Shown: piece by piece, positions 52,261 to 62,410 of the stretch
How the letters are laid out: each line of letters begins with the position of its first letter
Numbering within the stretch: position 1 is the first letter of the stretch
NCBI RefSeq assembly: GCF_032017025.1
Contig: NZ_DALZQO010000002.1
Coordinates: 62,001-126,000, forward strand
Length of the DNA stretch: 64,000 nucleotides
Source of the DNA: Hydrogenoanaerobacterium sp032017025
Lineage (GTDB): Bacteria > Bacillota > Clostridia > Oscillospirales > Ruminococcaceae
Reading direction: 5' to 3'
Translations under genes and position numbers: made by a program
Notes under the pieces: generated by a model
The model's input: the letters and a program-made list of their open reading frames with translations, nothing else
What the model was told of the DNA's origin: nothing
Databases searched by the model: none

Positions 52261-53916
52261 TCAGAGGCTAAACTCCTTGCTGCCATTGACTTTGTTAAAC
52301 ACTAGCAGCGAGAGCACTGTAAGTATGGTAAGTATGGTGGATAATGCTGCGGCTATGCCGTAGTTGCCGCGTACGACCTCAGTATATACCGCGACGGTCA
52401 GCGTCTTGGTGCGTCCCGTAAACAGGATGATGGCGGTCGAGAGCTCGCTGATCATTGTGACCCAGCTTAGAATTGCGCCAGAGACAATTCCCGCCGTCAT
52501 CATTGGTACCGTAACCTTGAAGAAAGTCTTCATCTTGCTGGCACCCAGTGATATGGCAGCTTCCTCAATGCTCATGGGAATCTGCTGCAGGATGGCAACT
52601 GAGGAACGAATGGTGTAGGGCAGACGGCGGATAACCAATGCGATAACCATGATCAGCATACCGCCGGAGAGCAGCAGCGGAGGCTTGTTGAAGCCGGTGA
52701 GCAACGCGATACCAAGCACGGTACCGGGGACGATGTAGGGTATCATCGAGAGGATATCCACTGTGTTGGTGAGGCCGTTCCTACGGCGCACAACCAGATA
52801 GGCAATGAGCACCGCAAGCAGGACGATAACAATCAGTGCAAGCATGGGGATGATGATTGTATTCTGGATGCTGCTGCCCAGCTTACCAAAAGCCGAGGCA
52901 TAGCTATTCAGCGAGTAGCCGTCTTTAAAGAGCTTTCCTTCGGTCTTTTTGAAGGAGGTGTAGATGATGTACACCTGCGGTAAGATCGCCACACCAATAA
53001 TCAGATAGCTGACAAGGTAGGTAAACACCTTGGCGACACCCTTGGGTTCTTTTTCCTCAATGGGATGCAGCGCGTTCAGCGAAAAGGTGTTCTTATTGGA
53101 GACGTACTTCTGCGCAAGGAAAACGACAGTGGTCACAAGGATGGCGATAACGGCAATTGCAGCGGCAAAGCCGTCGTTGCCCCCGACCTCGTTGATAAAC
53201 TCGGTGTACAGTACCACCGGGAAGGTACGGAAGCCTTCGCCAATGAGCATGGGCGTGCCGAAGTCGGCAAAGCTGCGCATGAACACCAACAGCGCTGCCG
53301 CAAGTAGCGTGGGCATGATCAGCGGGACAACAACCTTGAAGAAGCAGCGGACACCCGCGCAGCCCAGATTGTTTGCAGCCTCGATCAGCGAGTTGTCAAT
53401 ATTTTTAAGCGCGCCCCTGACATAGAGGAATACCAACGGGAACAGCTGCAGCGACATAACCAGCACGATACCGGTGAAGCCGTAGATATCGGGTATAGCG
53501 ATGCCGATGTTTTTGAAGAATGTAGTGATGACGCCGCTGCGTCCCAGCAGCAGTATCCACGAATAGGCTCCGATAAAAGGCGCGGACATCGATGCCACGA
53601 TGATCAGAATATTGAGCACCGATTTGCCCTTAATCTTGTAGATGGAAAAGAGGTACGCCAGAGGCGTGCCGATTGCTATAGACACCAGCGTTGATACAAA
53701 GGATATCTTGAAGCTGTTGATAAGCGTATCGGAATAGTATCTCTTGGAGAAAAACTTGCTGAAGTAATCCAGGGTGAACGCCCCTGTATCGGGATCCATC
53801 ACCGATTGACGAATAAGGTGCGCCATGGGATAGATAAGGAACAGCACGTACACGGCAATCACACCGAGTGTGATAATTCCCCATATGTCCAGACGGAACT
53901 TGCTGTTATCCTTCAT
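52261..53916 (-). CDS. Fe3+-type ABC transporter permease (two fused permease domains)
   Basis: 551 residues from the ATG at 53916 (AGGTGAG upstream); GTG 53925 is the alternative. Twelve hydrophobic helices in two BPD_transp_1 halves, each with the EAA loop (SLIEAANNLGCAGVRCFFKVVVPLIMPTL and SIEEAAISLGASKMKTFFKVTVPMM). This is the FbpB/AfuB or 2-aminoethylphosphonate-type layout. It overlaps the ATPase gene by 11 bp and works with the 53906 and 55032 products. Confidence 0.9.
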   Translation of the reverse strand: MKDNSKFRLDIWGIITLGVIAVYVLFLIYPMAHLIRQSVMDPDTGAFTLDYFSKFFSKRYYSDTLINSFKISFVSTLVSIAIGTPLAYLFSIYKIKGKSVLNILIIVASMSAPFIGAYSWILLLGRSGVITTFFKNIGIAIPDIYGFTGIVLVMSLQLFPLVFLYVRGALKNIDNSLIEAANNLGCAGVRCFFKVVVPLIMPTLLAAALLVFMRSFADFGTPMLIGEGFRTFPVVLYTEFINEVGGNDGFAAAIAVIAILVTTVVFLAQKYVSNKNTFSLNALHPIEEKEPKGVAKVFTYLVSYLIIGVAILPQVYIIYTSFKKTEGKLFKDGYSLNSYASAFGKLGSSIQNTIIIPMLALIVIVLLAVLIAYLVVRRRNGLTNTVDILSMIPYIVPGTVLGIALLTGFNKPPLLLSGGMLIMVIALVIRRLPYTIRSSVAILQQIPMSIEEAAISLGASKMKTFFKVTVPMMTAGIVSGAILSWVTMISELSTAIILFTGRTKTLTVAVYTEVVRGNYGIAAALSTILTILTVLSLLVFNKVNGSKEFSL

Positions 53917-54991
53917 TGCGCTCACCTCGCACTAGGTTGTTGTCGCCGTTCTTGTCGAAAACATTGATCTTCTCGCGCTTGACCTGCAACTTAACCTGCT
54001 GGCCGGGGCGCAGTTCATCATAAATGGTGGATTCCGATACAATCTCGACGGTGGCGGCGTTATCAATCTCGACATTGTAGTGGGTATTCAGCCCCAGATA
54101 GGTGCACTCCCTGACGACGCCCTTTATGCCGTTGCTGTCGCTTGTTGTGATCACAAACTCCTCGGGACGCACCGAGCACTGCACTTCCTGATTCGGAACC
54201 GATGCAAGCGTCTCTATCCCGATACGGTAGCCGTTGGGGAACACCACCTCGCCATTCTCGACCTGCGCGGGCAGGATGTTGGTGCGCCCGATAAAGGTTG
54301 CGACAAACACATTGCGGGGGCGCTGATAAATATCCTTGGGCGTGCCGATATGCTGAATGACGCCGTCCTTCATAACAGCGATGGTATCGCTGATTGCCAT
54401 GGCTTCTTCCTGATCGTGCGTGACGTATACGGTTGTGATGCCCACGTCTTTTTGGGTGCGACGGATGACCGAGCGCATTTCAAGGCGCAGCTTGGCGTCC
54501 AGGTTGCTGAGCGGTTCGTCCATGAGCAGTACATCGGGAGTAATGACCAGTGCGCGCGCCAACGCGATACGTTGCTGCTGTCCGCCCGAAAGCTGGCTGG
54601 GCATTCTTTCGGCATACTGCATAATCTGCATGAGGTTCAGGTACTTGTCAGTCTCGGTCTGGATAGTCACCTTGTCAAGCTTGCGGTTTTTAAGCCCGAA
54701 GGCAACGTTACCGCGCACCGTCATATTGGGGAAAATCGCATAATTTTGAAAAACCATGCCGATGTTGCGCTTACTGGGGTCCATGTCGTTAATGCGAATG
54801 TCGTTGAAGCAGATGTCGCCGGCTTCAATGGAATTGAAGCCCGCAATCATGCGCAGCAGAGTAGTTTTACCGCAGCCAGAGGGTCCAAGAAGGGTAAAGA
54901 GCTCTCCGTCCTTAATCTCGACGTTGAGGTTATGGATGACCGTGACATTATCATACTTTTTTACAGCGTCCTTAACAGATATTCTACTCAT
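53906..54991 (-). CDS. Fe3+/polyamine-type ABC transporter ATP-binding protein
   Basis: 361 residues: ABC domain with Walker A GPSGCGKTT (about 35-43), signature LSGGQQQR, Walker B VLLMDEPLSNLD and H-loop YVTHDQEEA; then a C-terminal TOBE domain (about 280-350: VQCSVRPEEFVIT). Typical FbpC/PotA length. Lies between binding-protein and permease genes on the same strand. Confidence 0.93.
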   Translation of the reverse strand: MSRISVKDAVKKYDNVTVIHNLNVEIKDGELFTLLGPSGCGKTTLLRMIAGFNSIEAGDICFNDIRINDMDPSKRNIGMVFQNYAIFPNMTVRGNVAFGLKNRKLDKVTIQTETDKYLNLMQIMQYAERMPSQLSGGQQQRIALARALVITPDVLLMDEPLSNLDAKLRLEMRSVIRRTQKDVGITTVYVTHDQEEAMAISDTIAVMKDGVIQHIGTPKDIYQRPRNVFVATFIGRTNILPAQVENGEVVFPNGYRIGIETLASVPNQEVQCSVRPEEFVITTSDSNGIKGVVRECTYLGLNTHYNVEIDNAATVEIVSESTIYDELRPGQQVKLQVKREKINVFDKNGDNNLVRGERNEG

Positions 54992-55031
54992 CTTTATCCT
55001 CCATCAACCTAATTATTGTCGTTTGAAATGA

Positions 55032-56069
55032 CTATTTGGAAGCAATATCGGTATAGATATCGGTGTACTTGGCAACCAGATCCTTCTTGTGGGCGCTGAC
55101 ATAAGGGATATCTTCCTCAATCACCTTGATATCGCTCATGGGCAGCATGAAGTCGCTGGTCTTGGCGCCTTTGAGGACAGGACGGTTGGTAAGGGTGGTG
55201 CCCCAGATGTTCTGAACCTCTTCGCTGAGGATGAAGTCCATGAACAGCTTGGCATTATCCATGTTCTTGGCGCCCTTGATGATGGTCGCCGAAGCGGGCA
55301 GGTAAACGGCACCTTCCTTGGGGTAGATAATCTTGACGGGAGCGCCGTCGCGTACCAGCTGCGCGCAGGGATCCTCGTAGGACAGACCAACCAGATACTC
55401 GCCGTCGGCAACGCCCTTGTAAACCTTGGAGGAGCTCTCCACGATCTTGCCGTCAATGTTTGTAAACAAATCCTCGACATACTTCCACGCAGTCTCGTTC
55501 TCGTAACCGCCCATTGCCAGCAGCATATTGGTCAGTTGCGCAAAGGCTGAGGAGGAGTTTGCCGGGTCGGCGGTTACAATCTTACCCTTAAGCGCGGGGT
55601 TGAGCAGGTCGCCGTAGCCTTCGACCTTAATATCGCCAATCAGATTGGTGTTGATGATAATGCAGCTGCCGTCCAGAACGTTGCCAGTGATAAAGCCGCA
55701 GGTGTTCTTGTACGCATCGAAAACGCCCGCATCATTTGCCGATACATAGGGCTCCCACAAATCCTTGTTGTCGTACATCAGCGACCATGAGCCGCCAAAA
55801 AGTACGTCCGCGTAGGGAGCGTCTTTCTCGGATTGGATTCTCTTGACAAGCTCGCCCGTACCTGCCTGAATCAGCTCTACCTTGATGCCATACTTTTCCT
55901 CAAAGAGCGGTATCGTCGCGTTGATAAGTCCCTCGGAGTTCGGGGAGTAGACGACCAGCTTGTCGCTTCCTTGCTTGGGTGCCTCGGAGGCGGGTGCCGC
56001 CGGCGCACCGCCGCAGCCTGCCATGGTTACCATTGTCAGAGCCAGTAAAGTAGCCAAAATCTTTTTCAT
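55032..56069 (-). CDS. Fe3+-type ABC transporter substrate-binding lipoprotein
   Basis: 345 residues from the ATG at 56069, 9 bases after AAAGGAGG; upstream in-frame codons are not used. Lipobox MAGC (Cys19), then an SBP_bac (AfuA/FbpA or PhnS-like) fold: DKLVVYSPNSEGLINATIPLFEEKYGIKVELIQAGTGELVKRI is split over residues 35-80, later FTNIDGKIVESSSKVYKGVADGEYLVGLSYEDPCAQLV. Ligands of this cluster include Fe3+, phosphonates and sugar phosphates; iron is the default call, not proven. Confidence 0.85.
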   Translation of the reverse strand: MKKILATLLALTMVTMAGCGGAPAAPASEAPKQGSDKLVVYSPNSEGLINATIPLFEEKYGIKVELIQAGTGELVKRIQSEKDAPYADVLFGGSWSLMYDNKDLWEPYVSANDAGVFDAYKNTCGFITGNVLDGSCIIINTNLIGDIKVEGYGDLLNPALKGKIVTADPANSSSAFAQLTNMLLAMGGYENETAWKYVEDLFTNIDGKIVESSSKVYKGVADGEYLVGLSYEDPCAQLVRDGAPVKIIYPKEGAVYLPASATIIKGAKNMDNAKLFMDFILSEEVQNIWGTTLTNRPVLKGAKTSDFMLPMSDIKVIEEDIPYVSAHKKDLVAKYTDIYTDIASK

Positions 56070-56206
56070 TTTTACAAATCCTCCTTTTACAGTTGTATAT
56101 TGCATAATGCTTACTTAAATTTTAGCAAATATTAATAAAAAAAATACCCATATAAACGAACAAATGGAGAGAATCCCGAACTCCTTGCTCGGGATTTTCT
56201 CCATTG

Positions 56207-56989
56207 CTACCCACTGATGTTGATGCGGTACTCCTTGGGGGAGCAGCCCATATACTTGCGAAAGACCTGATTGAAGTATTTATAGTCTCCTATCCCGCAG
56301 CTTGCGGCGATGTCGGTAATCGAAAAATCCTTAAGCTGGCACAGCATGGCAAGCGCTTTCTGAATACGGTAGCGGTTGAGGTACTCGATGATGGTTGTGC
56401 CCATCGCCTTTTGGAACCGCTGGTTCATGTGGCGTTCTGAGTAGTGCAGCGCCTCCTCAAAGTCGGCAAGGGTTATCTTGCTGGCGTAGTTGCGTGTGAT
56501 GTAGTCCATAATTTGTTCAGCGACCGGGTCGAGCTGCTCTTTGTCAACATCCTCGGTCAGCAGCGATATACTGCGAAGCTCCTGTACAGTCTCGTTGCGC
56601 CGACGCAGGATGCGTATATTCCTGCACTCTAGCACCGCGCGTTCCAGCGCCTCCTGCATCTCCCCGATGCACAACGGCTTCATCACATAGTCCGAGACAC
56701 CGTTCTTGATTGCCTCGCGTGCGTACTGGAAGTCGGAGTAGCCGGTCAGAATAATCGCCACATAGTCATAGCGGTATTTGGTTTGGGCAATCATCTTCAA
56801 ACCGTCCACAATCGGCATATTGATATCGGTGACCACAATATCGGGGTTAAGCTCCTCGATTAGGGCGATACCCTCCTCACCGTTGCGCGCCTCCCCGACA
56901 ATCGTCACCATGGATTGCTCCCATGGCACCGAGTGCCGTATCCCACTGCGTATAATATCCTCGTCCTCTACAATAATTGCGGTGTACAT
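56207..56989 (-). CDS. YesN-type response regulator (AraC DNA-binding output)
   Basis: 260 residues: receiver domain with acidic pair D9-E10 region, phospho-acceptor Asp55 (VVTDINMP), Thr in ILTGYSD and Lys in VMKPL; then an AraC HTH domain from about 160 (ASKITLADFEEALHYSERHMNQRFQKAMGTTI... and GDYKYFNQVFRKYMGCSPKEYR). It is co-transcribed with and overlaps the histidine kinase by 22 bp, and lies just upstream of the ABC importer it probably activates. Confidence 0.92.
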   Translation of the reverse strand: MYTAIIVEDEDIIRSGIRHSVPWEQSMVTIVGEARNGEEGIALIEELNPDIVVTDINMPIVDGLKMIAQTKYRYDYVAIILTGYSDFQYAREAIKNGVSDYVMKPLCIGEMQEALERAVLECRNIRILRRRNETVQELRSISLLTEDVDKEQLDPVAEQIMDYITRNYASKITLADFEEALHYSERHMNQRFQKAMGTTIIEYLNRYRIQKALAMLCQLKDFSITDIAASCGIGDYKYFNQVFRKYMGCSPKEYRINISG

Positions 56990-58689
56990 GATTTCCCTCC
57001 CTTGGCATACAACTTGATGTTGACTCTGAAATGCTGCCCCGACACACTGTCGATGGTCAGCCTGCTGTCTGCCTCGTACTGCAAGGCGATGCGCCGCGCG
57101 ACATTCTGCAAGCCGTTGTGCTCAGTCTCCACCCCCGAATCGGAGATAATTCGCCGCAAGATTTCCAGCTCAGGCGCAGATACGCCCATGCCGTTGTCCT
57201 CTACGGTAAGCATCAGATAGCCCTCCTCCATCCAGCCACGTATCCTGACCGTTACCTCCATGCGGCCCATAAAACCATACTTGATGCTATTCTCTACCAA
57301 CGGCTGTAATAGCAGCTTGGGCACCATACAGCCGTAGCATTGCTCCTCAATATCTGTGGTGCAGATGAACCTGTCGGCAAAACGGGTGCTTTGTATGTAC
57401 AGGTAGTCGTTGATATAGATCATATCCTCGCGTAGCAGGACATCCTGCTTGGTGTTGTTGATGCTGTAACGCAGAATATGTGTAAAGGTTTCGATGAGAT
57501 GCGCGGACTTGTCAGGTGCGCTGAAGATGAGGAACTTAATCGTTTCCAGCGTGTTGTAGATAAAGTGTGGGTTGAGCTGCGCCTGCAGGTTGCGCATCTC
57601 GATACTGCTGTTTAGGCGTATCAGCTCGGTGTTGCGCCCATGCAGCTCTCCCAGGCTGCGCACCATGCCGTTGATTCTGTTGGCAATCTCCTCGAACTCG
57701 TCTCCTGTATCCAACACGATGATGTGCCCGCTGTCTCCGTGATTGATAATGCGCATCTCATCGACAAGCAGGTTGACCGAGCGGGCGTTTTTGGCCGCCA
57801 TGTCGCCGGACATCCTGAGTGACAGGCTGAACCATACGCCGCCTAGCAGAATAATGATGAGTACGCCGATGCCAACGTAAAGATAGTTCTTGGGGTAGTA
57901 GATGAACGAATAGAGGATGATGCCGCGCTCCCGCAAGGAACGCGACGACACAAGATACCGTACGCCGCGCAGCGAGATCATGTGGGTGTTCTGATTGCCG
58001 CGAAAGCGGTTACTGCTGCGCTCGGGCAGGAAGCGGGCGCTTGAACAATAGATGACCGCTCCATTTTGCGCGGTGATGATGGCATCGTACTGGTAGTTGT
58101 CCAGCAGCTGCGCCCACCCGGCCGAGTCAAGGTAGAGCTGGACAAAGCCGCATAGCTTGCCATCCTGATAAAGAGGCATGGCAAAAACATACTCGGAACG
58201 TGTACCCGAAAAGTAATAAACCGTGTTGTATATCCCCTCGCCGCCGCGCAGGGCGTTATCGCTGACAATACGGTTAAAGGCAAGCCGGTGGGGGTTGAGC
58301 GCCTCCTGTGCCAGGCTGGTGAAAACAACCCGGTTATCAGCGTCGCTCAGGATTATTTCGAGCGTGGTTGGCGCGGAGACGTTGTACCGGTTAAGCGAAT
58401 ACTGCACCTCCCGGCCGCCTTGACGCTCTGTGACTGCCCGTACAAGGATTGAGCGGTTCGCCTCATCGTCAAGGTAGCCCTGCACCGACTCGTACACCGA
58501 CTCCACAGTGTGGTTCATGGCCTCAAGGTGTCGTTCGGCGTTTAGTTTGGCGTTGAGGAGGTTAACGCCAAAGATGGCGATCGAAAAGCAGGCGCAACCG
58601 ACGGTAACCAGCACGAGCAGGTTCTTGATTGCCTCTTTTTCAAGCTGCAGCTGGAATTTGCTCTTTTGGTGTTTGAGTTGCTCCGCCAT
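56968..58689 (-). CDS. YesM/LytS-type sensor histidine kinase
   Basis: 573 residues: N-terminal membrane helix (about 22-44), extracytoplasmic sensor domain (CACHE-like, 45-270), second helix (about 275-297), HAMP-like linker, His_kinase domain with LNPHFIYNTLETIKF (phospho-His near 363) and a HATPase region (VPKLLLQPLVENSIKYG, EDNGMGVS). Partner of the overlapping response regulator. The importer downstream suggests that it senses the imported solute. Confidence 0.9.
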   Translation of the reverse strand: MAEQLKHQKSKFQLQLEKEAIKNLLVLVTVGCACFSIAIFGVNLLNAKLNAERHLEAMNHTVESVYESVQGYLDDEANRSILVRAVTERQGGREVQYSLNRYNVSAPTTLEIILSDADNRVVFTSLAQEALNPHRLAFNRIVSDNALRGGEGIYNTVYYFSGTRSEYVFAMPLYQDGKLCGFVQLYLDSAGWAQLLDNYQYDAIITAQNGAVIYCSSARFLPERSSNRFRGNQNTHMISLRGVRYLVSSRSLRERGIILYSFIYYPKNYLYVGIGVLIIILLGGVWFSLSLRMSGDMAAKNARSVNLLVDEMRIINHGDSGHIIVLDTGDEFEEIANRINGMVRSLGELHGRNTELIRLNSSIEMRNLQAQLNPHFIYNTLETIKFLIFSAPDKSAHLIETFTHILRYSINNTKQDVLLREDMIYINDYLYIQSTRFADRFICTTDIEEQCYGCMVPKLLLQPLVENSIKYGFMGRMEVTVRIRGWMEEGYLMLTVEDNGMGVSAPELEILRRIISDSGVETEHNGLQNVARRIALQYEADSRLTIDSVSGQHFRVNIKLYAKGGKSCTPQLL

Positions 58690-58950
58690 GGCTTGCTCCT
58701 CCCCCTATGCGTATGATTGTGTACAATTATAACACAAAATGTCAACTAAGGTACAACAATCTGTAAAGTATGTGCCTTGCTGCCAATTACAGGTTGACAA
58801 AAAGGGGTTTGCTTCATTCGGGGCCTGTACGTATTGTGTTCCGGTGCCGCAATAACGGTACTTTCCACTTTGGTGGTAGGCAACAGTATCATGCGGTAGA
58901 CCTTTTCGTGAGCTGAAAAGAGATTAAAGCAGTGCTATCTACATTAAAAA

Positions 58951-58970
58951 TTCTACAAAATTCTACAAAA
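58951..58970. repeat. Tandem 10-base repeat in divergent promoter region
   Basis: TTCTACAAAA occurs twice in tandem, one helical turn apart, about 120 bp before the sensor gene at 59091. TG-T-TAAAAT (59010s) is a possible extended -10. No gene is seen in 58690-59090. Confidence 0.4.
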
Positions 58971-59090
58971 TATCTTCTATTTTAAGTGTATTTATGTTAA
59001 AATGTAACTACAATTAAGATTCAAACTGCGTGATTATGGTCAAGGTGCGCATATCCTTATATTGGTCAATTGTAAAGGAGGAGGTAAATC

Positions 59091-61626
59091 ATGAAATCAA
59101 TTAAAAGCAGGCTGGTACTGATATTTACCTCAGTGATTCTTGCCATGTTGACAGGGTTGGGCGGACTATTCATATTTAGAGTCACGGGGGATATTACGCA
59201 AGATACCCACGAAGACTTAATGGATATGGCGCAGCAGGAAGCACAGTATATCCATGCAAAGGTGAACGAGCGCCTAACCTACATCAGCTCTCTTGCCCAA
59301 AACCCAATTTTACTGGACGAAAGTATGACATTTGAAGGAAAAAACAGCTTTTTTTGAAGCAGAGGCCAAAAGAACAGGTTATCTCGCTTTTGCATTTGCC
59401 GATAAAAACGGTGATGCCATTGTTTTTAATGCCAAGCGTGAAACCACTAATATCAGTTCCCGCGATTATTTTCAAACCGCCTTAAATGGTGAGCCAGCAG
59501 TTTCAGACTTAATTATCAGCAGTGCCACCAGGGAACTGGTGCTTATCTTTGCTGCACCCGTTTATAAGCAGGGAGCAGTGGTAGGGGTCATCTACGGCAG
59601 AAGGAATGGACATGCGCTGAGCGAGATTATAAGCGAAGTAAGCTACAAGCAAACAGGCTATGCCTACATGGTCAATAATCAGGGTGTTACGGTGGCACAT
59701 AAGAACACCGATCTGGTCTTGGCACAGGATAATGATATCGAAAACATGAAAACCGATGAGTCCCTACGCGAGCTTGGGGAGCTTACCAAGAGCATGACCA
59801 CCCGTGCGGTTGGCAGCGGTACATATACCTATAATGGGGTTAAAAAAATTGTGGGCTATGCACCCATCGCAGACACACAGTGGATTGTTGCTTACGGACT
59901 TGAGGAGGCTGAGGCTCTGGGGAATGTCCGTACACTTAGCAAGATGCTCTGGGTATTTGTTCTGGGCGCCGGTGTGATTGGGGTAGTGATAACATATATT
60001 GTAAGTGCCCGTATTTCTGACCCTTTAATTAAAATTTGTAAAGAAATGGAGGATTATAGCAACAATATTTCTATTTCTTTGCCACAAAGGTATTTAGAAA
60101 GAAATGATGAAATTGGAATTCTGTCTAAAGGAATTACTCTTATGTTAAATCACATTTCAAGTTATATTTCAAAGTTGAAAGAAAAGAATCGAGAATTGCT
60201 CAATGCCAAAGAAGTAATAAATTCGGAGCGGTTATTATTCGAAACAACACTTCATTCTCTCGGTGACGGTGTAATATCGACAGATCAAAACGGTAATGTA
60301 CAAATTATGAATGAGGTGGCAGAAAACTTAACTGGATGGACGAGTAATGATGCGCACGGATTGCCGTTTGAAACTGTTTTTAATATTATCAATGAGTTTA
60401 CCCGTGAAAAGTGCCCAAGTCCGATAAAAAAATCTTTTGAAAATGGTAAAATCAATGAGCTAGATGATTATACGGTGTTGATAAGCAAAAATGGAGACGA
60501 GATACCAATTGAAGACAGTACTGCTCCAATTTTAGATAGCGAAGGGAACATAACGGGTGCAGTAATCGTATTTAGGGATTATACAGATAAAAAGCAAAAG
60601 CAGGCAGAGATTTCATATTTAAGCTATCATGATCCATTAACAGGGTTGTACAATCGGCATTTTTTTGAAGAGGAATTAAAAAGACTGGATACAAAGCACT
60701 ACTTACCCTTGTCGTTGGCTATGTTCGATGTAAATGGCTTGAAGCTAACGAATGATGCCTTTGGCCACCAGATGGGAGATAAACTTTTGCAGATTGTTGC
60801 AGAAACGATAAAAAATAGCTGCAGAGAGGATGACATTCTATCACGTATAGGTGGCGATGAGTTTGTCGTGCTTTTGCCAAAAACAAGTTATATAGAGACC
60901 GAGACTATAGTAAAACGCATTTATCGTAAGTTTGAACAAATCAGCCTTAATGAAATTGTTATTTCTGTCTCTGCTGGATGGGAAACCAAGAATTCCAATG
61001 AACAAAATATTATGGAGATTTATGCAAAGGCTGAAGAAAGTATGTATCGGAAAAAACTTATTGAAAGCCAAAGCATGAGAAATAAAACCATTCAGGTTAT
61101 CCTAAAAACTTTAAATGAAACAAATCAAAGGGAACGAATTCATTCTGAAAATGTGAGCAAGATAAGCAGGGAAATTGGTGAAGCACTAAATTTTGATCAG
61201 GAGCTTTTGCACGAAGTTGAGATGGCAGGCCTTTTACATGATATAGGAAAAATTGCTATTGATAACAATCTGCTTAATAAACCTGACAAGCTGACAAATT
61301 CTGAATATGAAGTGGTAAAAAGACATACAGAAATCGGATACTACATATTAAAATCGGCAGATGCATATTCGAGCATTTCAGATTATGTGTTAGCCCATCA
61401 CGAACGCTGGGATGGGGCCGGATATCCACGGGGCATAAAAGGCAAAGAAATCCCACTTGTCGCAAGAATTATCACTATAGCAGATGCGTATGAAGCAATG
61501 ACAGCTGAGCGAACTTATAGGAAAACGATAAGCAAAGAAGATGCTTTTAATGAATTAAGAAGGTGTGCCGGAACACAATTTGATCCTGATATCATACGAG
61601 TATTTTGTGAGGATGCCGAGATTTAG
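59091..61626 (+). pseudogene. CACHE-PAS-GGDEF-HD-GYP sensor, interrupted by one frameshift
   Basis: Two frames form one gene. 59091-59357 encodes a membrane helix and start of the extracytoplasmic domain and ends early at TGA; from about 59340 the +1 frame continues to 61626. Restored, it has about 845 residues: dCACHE sensor, second helix near 59940-60010, HAMP-like linker, PAS (about 60230-60590), GGDEF with intact GGDEF at 60853-60867, and HD-GYP with HDIGK, HHERWDG and YPRG. The diguanylate cyclase and c-di-GMP hydrolase sites are intact. The shift lies in or near an A6 or T7 run (59339-59352), so phase variation, mutation or sequencing error are all possible. Confidence 0.85.
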
Positions 61627-61788
61627 ATAATGAAAAAGACAAGTAAAATATGATTTAATAACGCTGCAATTCTTTTTGCCATAATAGAAAACTTCCGTCA
61701 TGGCGCTGCTATTCCACACCGCGGTAACGAACCGATTCATATAACAAACTCATTAATGGAGATCTATAATTTTAAGAAATATAAGTTG

Positions 61789-61822
61789 AATGGCGGGTAC
61801 TTTGATGTACCCGCCATTTTTA
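61789..61822 (+). terminator. Terminator after sensor gene
   Basis: AATGGCGGGTAC-tttgat-GTACCCGCCATT followed by TTTATA. Confidence 0.88.
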
Positions 61823-61864
61823 TAAAAGCCGAGGGGCAGTTACCTACTTTACTGCAACTGAAAG

Positions 61865-61897
61865 GATAATACTATCCTATTCTAGGATAGTATTATC
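61865..61897. repeat. Perfect 15-bp inverted repeat
   Basis: GATAATACTATCCTA-ttc-TAGGATAGTATTATC. No T run follows on either strand. Lies between convergent transcripts, 47 bp from the end of the Cys-rich gene. Confidence 0.6.
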
Positions 61898-61943
61898 TGA
61901 GCTTTATCGTTCTTGAATTTATTCTGCAATATGAACATAATAC

Positions 61944-62366
61944 TTAATCGTGCAATACAATGGAGAAGTCTGCTGTAATTGTTTTTCCACAAATCTTAAA
62001 ACAAGGCAGGTTGGGAATATGTACCGTATAGTTACCACTATACGGTTTCGTGGGTTCGAAAAACAATACGCTGCCCTCTCTGGTTACGTTTTTCTTAGTT
62101 CCATCACAATCTTTATATTTTATACAGACTCCATACCCGACCCGAATATAAGACCTGCCATTCAATTGAAACGGTCGTACACCATTGTAATATACATAAC
62201 ATTTAGTATTACAAAACAAATCACTCACGTAGAAAGTTTGGTGTATACACTTACAAACACAGTAGCGCTTACGTTGTACTGTTATTTTCCACGGATTGCT
62301 TATTGCACGAATTGGTTTGCCACTATACACACCCTGTGCATGGGCCACATTTATAAATTCTGTCAA
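61944..62366 (-). CDS. Cys-rich hypothetical protein
   Basis: 140 residues from a TTG start 9 bases after GGGAG. Eleven cysteines, grouped as CVCKC near residue 36, FCNTKC near 51-55, VCIKYKDC near 80-87 and PCFKIC near 122-126. Beta-rich text, no signal peptide or membrane helix. The family is not recognised. Its neighbour is a DUF11-repeat protein on the same strand, so both may be spore- or cell-surface proteins (inference). Confidence 0.5.
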   Translation of the reverse strand: MTEFINVAHAQGVYSGKPIRAISNPWKITVQRKRYCVCKCIHQTFYVSDLFCNTKCYVYYNGVRPFQLNGRSYIRVGYGVCIKYKDCDGTKKNVTREGSVLFFEPTKPYSGNYTVHIPNLPCFKICGKTITADFSIVLHD

Positions 62367-62410
62367 TCTAACATCTCCCTGGAGTAAATCTATTTAAGAA
62401 TAAATCTGGT

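Noticed and set aside
54080..55012. 310-codon open frame antisense to the FbpC-like ATPase
   Set aside because: Shadow of the ABC ATPase gene; low-complexity text without a family match.
58951..58970. Tandem repeat as a CRISPR array
   Set aside because: Only two 10-base units with no spacers.
59339..59345. A AAA AAC heptamer as a programmed -1 frameshift signal in the sensor gene
   Set aside because: The downstream frame needs a +1 (or -2) shift, so a -1 slip at this site cannot join the two parts.
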